A DNA stretch of 17,812 bases from Boseongicola sp. SB0675_bin_26 (lineage in GTDB: Bacteria > Pseudomonadota > Alphaproteobacteria > Rhodobacterales > Rhodobacteraceae), in assembly GCA_009843725.1 (NCBI GenBank), contig VYCX01000042.1:1-17812 (forward strand), in the 5' to 3' direction. Shown here one piece after another: positions 14,198 to 17,812 of the stretch. Within the stretch, counting starts at the first letter, position 1. The number at the start of each line of letters is the position of its first letter. Below the pieces are notes generated by a model that did no database searches, was not told the origin of the DNA, and was given only the letters and a program-made list of their open reading frames with translations. Made by a program: the position numbers and the translations under genes.

Positions 14198-14905
14198 TCA
14201 ATCTTGCGGAAAGTTGGGCCGATCGGGACCGTAATGCGCACCCAGATAGTCAAGAATGGCCGTCCGGGCATCGCCCTTGATCGGCTCCATTTCCTGCTCT
14301 TCAACCATCCAGTCCAGGAGTTCGTCCCATTGCTCGCGCGTCAGCCCTTGCTGCGCCACGATCCGCTCCGAATGACAGGACGTGCAGGCGTCGAAAGTCT
14401 CGGACGCGCCGGGGGCGGCCACCATGACGCCGTAGTCCTCTGGCTCGGGCGGCGGCAAGCCCGCCGATGCCTCAAGCGTCTTGCCGAAATCGGCCGGACT
14501 GTCGCCCATTCCGCTCAGGAAGACAATGACATCTGCGCGGTCCTGCTCGCGCTTCAGCCCGACGAAGCTCATGGAGCCGCCTTTCACGAATCCGCGCGGC
14601 TTGGCCAGATAGGCATCGAGGCGCTCAGGTGTCCAACTGCCGCCGAACGCCAACATCGCACTCGAATAGCGGAAGCCCTCCCGGGCTCCAACAGGCGCGC
14701 CGACAATGTTCCAGAGATTGGGCCCGATCTTCTTTCGTCCTCCCTTCTCGACCGTATGGCAGGCAACGCACTTGCGGAAGACCTTCTCGCCGCGGGCGGA
14801 ATCGGCTTTGGCGAGGCGGGCCCCCAGTTCGGCTGCACCGGCTGACGCCGCTGCAGCGCAGGCGCAGAACAGCAGCGCTGCCGCAATGTGCATCGGACCG
14901 GACAC
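14198..14905 (-). CDS. Diheme cytochrome c, probable electron acceptor of the sulfite dehydrogenase
   Basis: A 235-residue exported cytochrome with two haem sites: CVACH (C46, C49, H50) in a class I cytochrome c domain with likely axial Met in GGSMSFVG (M112), and CTSCH (C174, C177, H178) in a C-terminal domain. A Pro-rich linker (GLPPPEPEDYG) joins them. The C-terminal part, with GLTREQWDELLDWMVEEQ and YLGAHYGP, resembles the small SorB/SoxD-type cytochromes that accept electrons from sulfite or sulfane dehydrogenase. The N-terminus is a signal peptide (IAAALLFCACAAAASAGA). The start is GTG 14905, with GGAAG 5 nt upstream; ATG 14893 is an alternative and also gives a signal peptide. It follows the sulfite dehydrogenase gene by 12 nt, so the two should form a periplasmic complex. 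Confidence 0.85.
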   Translation of the reverse strand: MSGPMHIAAALLFCACAAAASAGAAELGARLAKADSARGEKVFRKCVACHTVEKGGRKKIGPNLWNIVGAPVGAREGFRYSSAMLAFGGSWTPERLDAYLAKPRGFVKGGSMSFVGLKREQDRADVIVFLSGMGDSPADFGKTLEASAGLPPPEPEDYGVMVAAPGASETFDACTSCHSERIVAQQGLTREQWDELLDWMVEEQEMEPIKGDARTAILDYLGAHYGPDRPNFPQD

Positions 14906-14917
14906 CTCTGCTTCCAG

Positions 14918-16213
14918 TCAGGCGACGCGCAGCGCCACCCGGTGCATGGTGTTGTTGAGATATCCCTTCGGGTTCCAGTCGATGGCGAAGGGCTGCATCT
15001 CGCCGGCACTGTCGGTCGCCCGCGCCCAGACCTCGTAGTAGCCGGCCTCAGGGAAAGGCACGACGCGCCGCCAGTTCTGCCATGCGCCGGAATTCACCGG
15101 AGCATCCAGCTCGGCCTCCATCCACGTCTTGCCGAAATCGATGGAGAGATCGACGGCCGAAACGGTGCGCTCGCCCGACCAGGCATGGCCGCGCACTTCG
15201 ACCTCCCGGGTCGTGGTGCTGTCACTTTTCGGCGCCGTCACCAGGGCCTTCACGGGCATGCGCTCGATGATCTCGAAATCCTCCTTTGGCACCTTGTCGC
15301 CCGGGGCGACCGGGTAGCGCGGCACCCGGTAGGAGGTGCCGGTCATTTTCGGCCCGTCATGCACGATGTCACGGAGCTGGATCCGATTCAGCCATTTCTG
15401 CGAGCAGGAGCCCGGCCAGCCCGGCACCACCAGCCGAAGCGGCGCGCCATTCTGCCTGTGCAATGGCCCGCCGTTCATCGCGAAGGCGACAAGCACATTG
15501 TCGGTCATTGCCTTCTCGATCGTCACGCCACGCGAGATTGGCAACTTGCCTTCCTTGCCGGAGAGATGGGTGTCCGCTCCGTAATGCGCCGTATAGACAG
15601 CGCCCGGCTTGACACCAGCTCTCCTCAGCACGTCGGCAAGTCTCACGCCGGTCCACTCCGAGCAGGCAACGGCGCCCACGGTCCACTGGTTGCCCGTTGC
15701 CGGCGGGTCGAAAAACGCCCGGCCGTTGCCGCCGCACTCGATCGTGAGCGCCATGGTCACGGTCTCGAACTGCGCCTGAAGATCCGCGATGGACAGTTCC
15801 ATCGGGTTCTCCACCAGGCCGTCGACGGCGAGAGACCAGCCCTCGGCATCGACATCCTCTGGCGGCAAGCCGTTGTTGCGGATGAAGTGCCGAACGGTGG
15901 GCGTGATCGCATCGTCGAGCAGGTGCGCCGGCGTCTCCGCATTGATCGGCCGGTCGTTCAGCAGCGTCAGGCCATCCTTTCCGACCAGCACGTCTTCGGA
16001 AGCGAATGCGGCCGGCACGAGGCCATAAGGCATGCTGGCGTAGAAGGGAACCGCCATGCCGAGCAAGCCACCCGATGCCGCCAACCCGGCACCGGCAAAG
16101 AAGCCTCGCCGGCTCGTTTCCGGCCCGGAATCGAAAAACTGGCGCTGCGCTTCGCGCGGGCTTTCGGCAAAGAAGGCATGGAGCCCTTTGGTTTCGTGTG
16201 CATCCCTTGGCAT
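14918..16213 (-). CDS. Molybdenum sulfite dehydrogenase (SorA/SoxC family), Tat-exported
   Basis: A 431-residue molybdoenzyme. A Tat motif SRRGFF (34-39) is followed by a hydrophobic stretch, so it is folded in the cytoplasm with its cofactor and exported. The Moco domain contains the molybdenum-ligating cysteine C160 in ALTIECGGNGR, then WTGVRLADVLRRAG, HYGADTHLSGKEGKLP and PGWPGSCSQKWLNRI. The C-terminal dimerisation domain covers VRGHAWSGERTVSAVDLS to the end. It oxidises sulfite to sulfate (SorA) or, with SoxD, sulfane sulfur (SoxC). No other sox genes are in the window and the partner cytochrome is short, so sulfite dehydrogenase is preferred. ATG 16213 has AGGAGG (complement of 16219-16224) 5 nt upstream. 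The 170 bp upstream should hold the promoter. Confidence 0.88.
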   Translation of the reverse strand: MPRDAHETKGLHAFFAESPREAQRQFFDSGPETSRRGFFAGAGLAASGGLLGMAVPFYASMPYGLVPAAFASEDVLVGKDGLTLLNDRPINAETPAHLLDDAITPTVRHFIRNNGLPPEDVDAEGWSLAVDGLVENPMELSIADLQAQFETVTMALTIECGGNGRAFFDPPATGNQWTVGAVACSEWTGVRLADVLRRAGVKPGAVYTAHYGADTHLSGKEGKLPISRGVTIEKAMTDNVLVAFAMNGGPLHRQNGAPLRLVVPGWPGSCSQKWLNRIQLRDIVHDGPKMTGTSYRVPRYPVAPGDKVPKEDFEIIERMPVKALVTAPKSDSTTTREVEVRGHAWSGERTVSAVDLSIDFGKTWMEAELDAPVNSGAWQNWRRVVPFPEAGYYEVWARATDSAGEMQPFAIDWNPKGYLNNTMHRVALRVA

Positions 16214-16283
16214 GTCTTCCTCCTCTGTAGTGCGACGACGCCTCCCCTGGACAGACTACAATTCATGCTTGGATGTGGCGACA

Positions 16284-16294
16284 TTGCATTGCAA
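16284..16294. promoter_or_regulatory. Small inverted repeat upstream of the sulfite dehydrogenase gene
   Basis: TTGCA T TGCAA has perfect 5-bp arms with a single central base, about 70 nt upstream of ATG 16213. Its position suits a regulator site, but the repeat is short and could be chance. Confidence 0.2.
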
Positions 16295-16383
16295 CCTTTC
16301 GTGGCGAGCAAAGGCAGGCAATCAGCCCGTGTCGTGGCGGCCAACTCGCCAGAAGCCCCATGACAGGCCAATCCCGCCCGAGG

Positions 16384-17427
16384 TCACCACTCGGCCGGGG
16401 TTTCGTCCCCATTTTCCGTCAGCTTCGTTGCCAGATCACGAAATGCTCGCGGCAGGCCGCTCAGAACGACATCGTCAAATCTCAATCCGAGGTGTCCGGT
16501 CGCGATCCTTGCGACCAATTCCGCCTGTTGCTCATCGCGTACCCGTTTGGCGGGATCACGCGTCGGATCATTTTCGACTATCCACTGCTTCTGGAGCGCA
16601 AAGGCCCTCGGGTCGAGGGTCACGATTCGGAGGGGCAAACCTCGTTCATCGAAGGCCAGGGCCTCGAACTTGGGAGCGTTCAGCAGCCAGCGACTGCTGT
16701 CCGTTGTCGTGGCGACCAGATCGTCTGGGGCGTCCGAAAGCCGGGCCCGTCCCTCTCGCATGATCCGCCCGTGGTCCTGTGGCTCTAGCAGGTCCACCAT
16801 GTAGCCATCCTTGTTGGCAGCCGTACAGGTCCGGCCGCTGGATCTGTGAAACGAGCGATCCACGGATTGAAGTGCGCCGACAAGGCCTCGCTCCGTTGCG
16901 CCTCCCGACATGACGAGTCGTCGGCGGGCATCAAAGAGTACATCCACATCCCCCGTTGCCAATAGCCCGGATTCGATGCGCACCGCCGCCTTGGCCTCGT
17001 AGGCGAACAGGGCATTGGTTCCGAGCACGATAAGAGACGTGCCAAGCCATCCGAGGTCATCCAGTTTTCTGATGACACGTGCGGTGAGATGCGGAACGCG
17101 ACCCAGTCCCCTGGCACGAAGAACCGCGGACCGGTCTTCCAATTGTCCCCGCAGACTCCTGATCTGCTCCTCAACCCGGGCCTTCCCTGCCAGAAATGCT
17201 TCCAGCTTGGCTTCGGTCTCGGGGCTGCGGCGACCAAGGGATCTTCTCGTGGAACTGGAATATGGTCGACGGATGAGGTATTCGGCATCTCCACGTCGCT
17301 CGAACTTCATCGAACCGCCGTAGCTGTGCTTCGCCTCCGCCTGGACTCGACGCAGAAGCTCGTAGCGATCCCGAGCATCCACGGCATCACGGATGCTGTC
17401 TCCATCTAACTGAATGATATCGCTCAT
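16384..17427 (-). CDS. GSU2403-type nucleotidyltransferase-fold protein
   Basis: A 347-residue cytoplasmic protein that I recognise as resembling the GSU2403/NTP_transf_8 family (PF12281). The polymerase-beta-like core is visible: LIVLGTNALFAYEAKAAV (about 133-150), then TGDVDVLFD with D160 and D162 as likely metal ligands, and a third acidic position in DGYMVDLLEP (D212). The N-terminal third is a charged helical region with a likely coiled coil (about 68-105, TEAKLEAFLAGKARVEEQIR). The C-terminal part (ATTTDSSRWLLNAPKFEALAF onward) completes the fold. The substrate and reaction are unknown for the family. ATG 17427 is used; TTG 17436 is an in-frame alternative with AGG better spaced before it. 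It is divergent from an HNH-like gene and has its own candidate promoter. Confidence 0.75.
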   Translation of the reverse strand: MSDIIQLDGDSIRDAVDARDRYELLRRVQAEAKHSYGGSMKFERRGDAEYLIRRPYSSSTRRSLGRRSPETEAKLEAFLAGKARVEEQIRSLRGQLEDRSAVLRARGLGRVPHLTARVIRKLDDLGWLGTSLIVLGTNALFAYEAKAAVRIESGLLATGDVDVLFDARRRLVMSGGATERGLVGALQSVDRSFHRSSGRTCTAANKDGYMVDLLEPQDHGRIMREGRARLSDAPDDLVATTTDSSRWLLNAPKFEALAFDERGLPLRIVTLDPRAFALQKQWIVENDPTRDPAKRVRDEQQAELVARIATGHLGLRFDDVVLSGLPRAFRDLATKLTENGDETPAEW

Positions 17428-17454
17428 TTTTGCCAAGCCAGACCTGATTTCCAG

Positions 17455-17483
17455 TTCTTATTGGCAAAACTCATTTATGTCAA
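17455..17483 (-). promoter_or_regulatory. Candidate sigma-70 promoter for the nucleotidyltransferase-fold gene
   Basis: On the minus strand a consensus TTGACA (complement of 17478-17483) is followed after 17 bp by TAAGAA (complement of 17455-17460). The -10 match is only partial. Transcription would begin near 17448, giving a leader of about 12 to 21 nt depending on the start codon used. The stretch is AT-rich compared with its surroundings. Confidence 0.4.
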
Positions 17484-17581
17484 TGTGTTGCCGCCATACC
17501 GAAACCCTCCCCACAGAAAGGGCACCCCTGAGAAACGGCATGTCTGGCCATATCTCCTTGGCAAGTTGCCGGAATGCAGCC

Positions 17582-17812
17582 ATGTCTTCCATCATGGCTT
17601 TCGGCATTTTCATCCACCGGACTGATTCAATTTATGCCGACGTGCCTTCAGAGCAATATCAGTTTCCAAGGCAATACCTTTCCCGTGCCCGACAGTGCGA
17701 AGGGGACTGGATCGTCTATTACGAGCCGACCAAGGTCGGGAACACCAAGGGCTACTTTGCGGTCGCCAGGGTCCGGGAGATCATCCCGGATCCGGGTCAT
17801 TCGGACATGTAT
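17582..17812 (+). CDS. HNH endonuclease-like protein, N-terminal fragment
   Basis: The frame is open to the right edge of the window. From the second in-frame ATG (17594) it reads MAFGIFIHRTDSIYADV, then YQFPRQYLSRARQCEGDWI, VYYEPTKVGNTKGYFAVARV and EIIPDPGHSDMY. This pattern (FGxFIHRxDSIYxD, EQYQFPxQYL, GDWIxYYEP, GYFAVAxV, IIPDP) is one I associate with the N-terminal domain of a family of bacterial HNH endonucleases. The HNH part lies outside the window, so nuclease function is inferred. ATG 17582 is preferred because GGA lies 8 nt upstream; ATG 17594 matches the family N-terminus but lacks an RBS, and ATG 17540 is also in frame. It is divergent from the nucleotidyltransferase-fold gene. 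Confidence 0.6.
   Translation, partial: MSSIMAFGIFIHRTDSIYADVPSEQYQFPRQYLSRARQCEGDWIVYYEPTKVGNTKGYFAVARVREIIPDPGHSDMY

Noticed and set aside
13678..14201. Overlapping open frames of 134 and 157 codons on both strands
   Set aside because: They overlap each other, lack ribosome sites, and have compositions typical of chance open frames in high-GC DNA.
14918..16213. Annotation as SoxC of a thiosulfate-oxidising Sox system
   Set aside because: No soxXYZAB genes are visible and the partner cytochrome is much shorter than SoxD, so a sulfite dehydrogenase is more economical.
14888..16363. Plus-strand open frame of 491 codons opposite the sulfite dehydrogenase
   Set aside because: It is an antisense shadow of the molybdoenzyme gene, whose motifs (Tat signal, C160 site, dimerisation domain) are unmistakable; the antisense product is His/Arg-rich and unlike any family.
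1..17812. tRNA, rRNA, CRISPR arrays, insertion sequences or attachment sites
   Set aside because: Reading through the window showed no repeat-spacer pattern, transposase motif, terminal inverted repeats with target duplication, or tRNA-like cloverleaf that I could support.

Overview
The window looks like chromosomal DNA of an alphaproteobacterium, most likely Rhodobacterales or a relative. This rests on high GC by eye, strong G/C preference at third codon positions, dense minus-strand operons joined by ATGA or TGATG overlaps, and gene families typical of that group (PotABCD-type ABC importers, GcvT/DmdA-like proteins, SorA-type sulfite dehydrogenase). No rRNA, tRNA, CRISPR array, transposase or integrase is visible.

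Layout. (1) Positions 1-2859, minus strand: a tightly overlapped operon read as class I glutamine amidotransferase -> creatininase-family amidohydrolase -> CodA-type cytosine deaminase-like amidohydrolase -> FAD-linked oxidase, the last cut by the window edge. (2) Positions 2982-4698, plus strand: a divergent RidA-family gene lacking the usual catalytic arginine, then a 478 bp stretch without a clear gene, then a GTG-started DMT/EamA transporter. (3) Positions 4765-13665, minus strand: a large catabolic cluster read as DAO-type FAD oxidoreductase -> periplasmic binding protein -> ABC ATPase -> two permeases -> DmdA/GcvT-like folate-dependent methyltransferase -> VOC protein (TTG start) -> acyl-CoA ligase. 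(4) Positions 14198-16213, minus strand: a Tat-exported molybdenum sulfite dehydrogenase followed by a diheme cytochrome c. (5) Positions 16384-17812: a GSU2403-type nucleotidyltransferase-fold protein, with a divergent truncated gene resembling HNH endonucleases.

How the parts may work together (inference). Blocks 1-3 read as one uptake-and-degradation locus for a small nitrogenous, probably N- or S-methylated compound. A polyamine-type importer brings it in, a flavoprotein oxidises an amine, a tetrahydrofolate-dependent DmdA-like enzyme removes a one-carbon unit, and a CoA ligase activates the carbon skeleton. The amidotransferase-fold hydrolase, the creatininase-family protein, the CodA-like deaminase and RidA would process amide, cyclic amide or imine intermediates. 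The substrate cannot be named from sequence. The sulfite dehydrogenase pair could oxidise sulfite released from an organosulfur substrate, but it may equally be an independent neighbour.

The most unusual points are the assembly of this locus, the DmdA-like enzyme that departs from true DMSP demethylases at a recognisable motif, the RidA homologue without its arginine, and several short palindromes, repeats and hairpins in the control regions.
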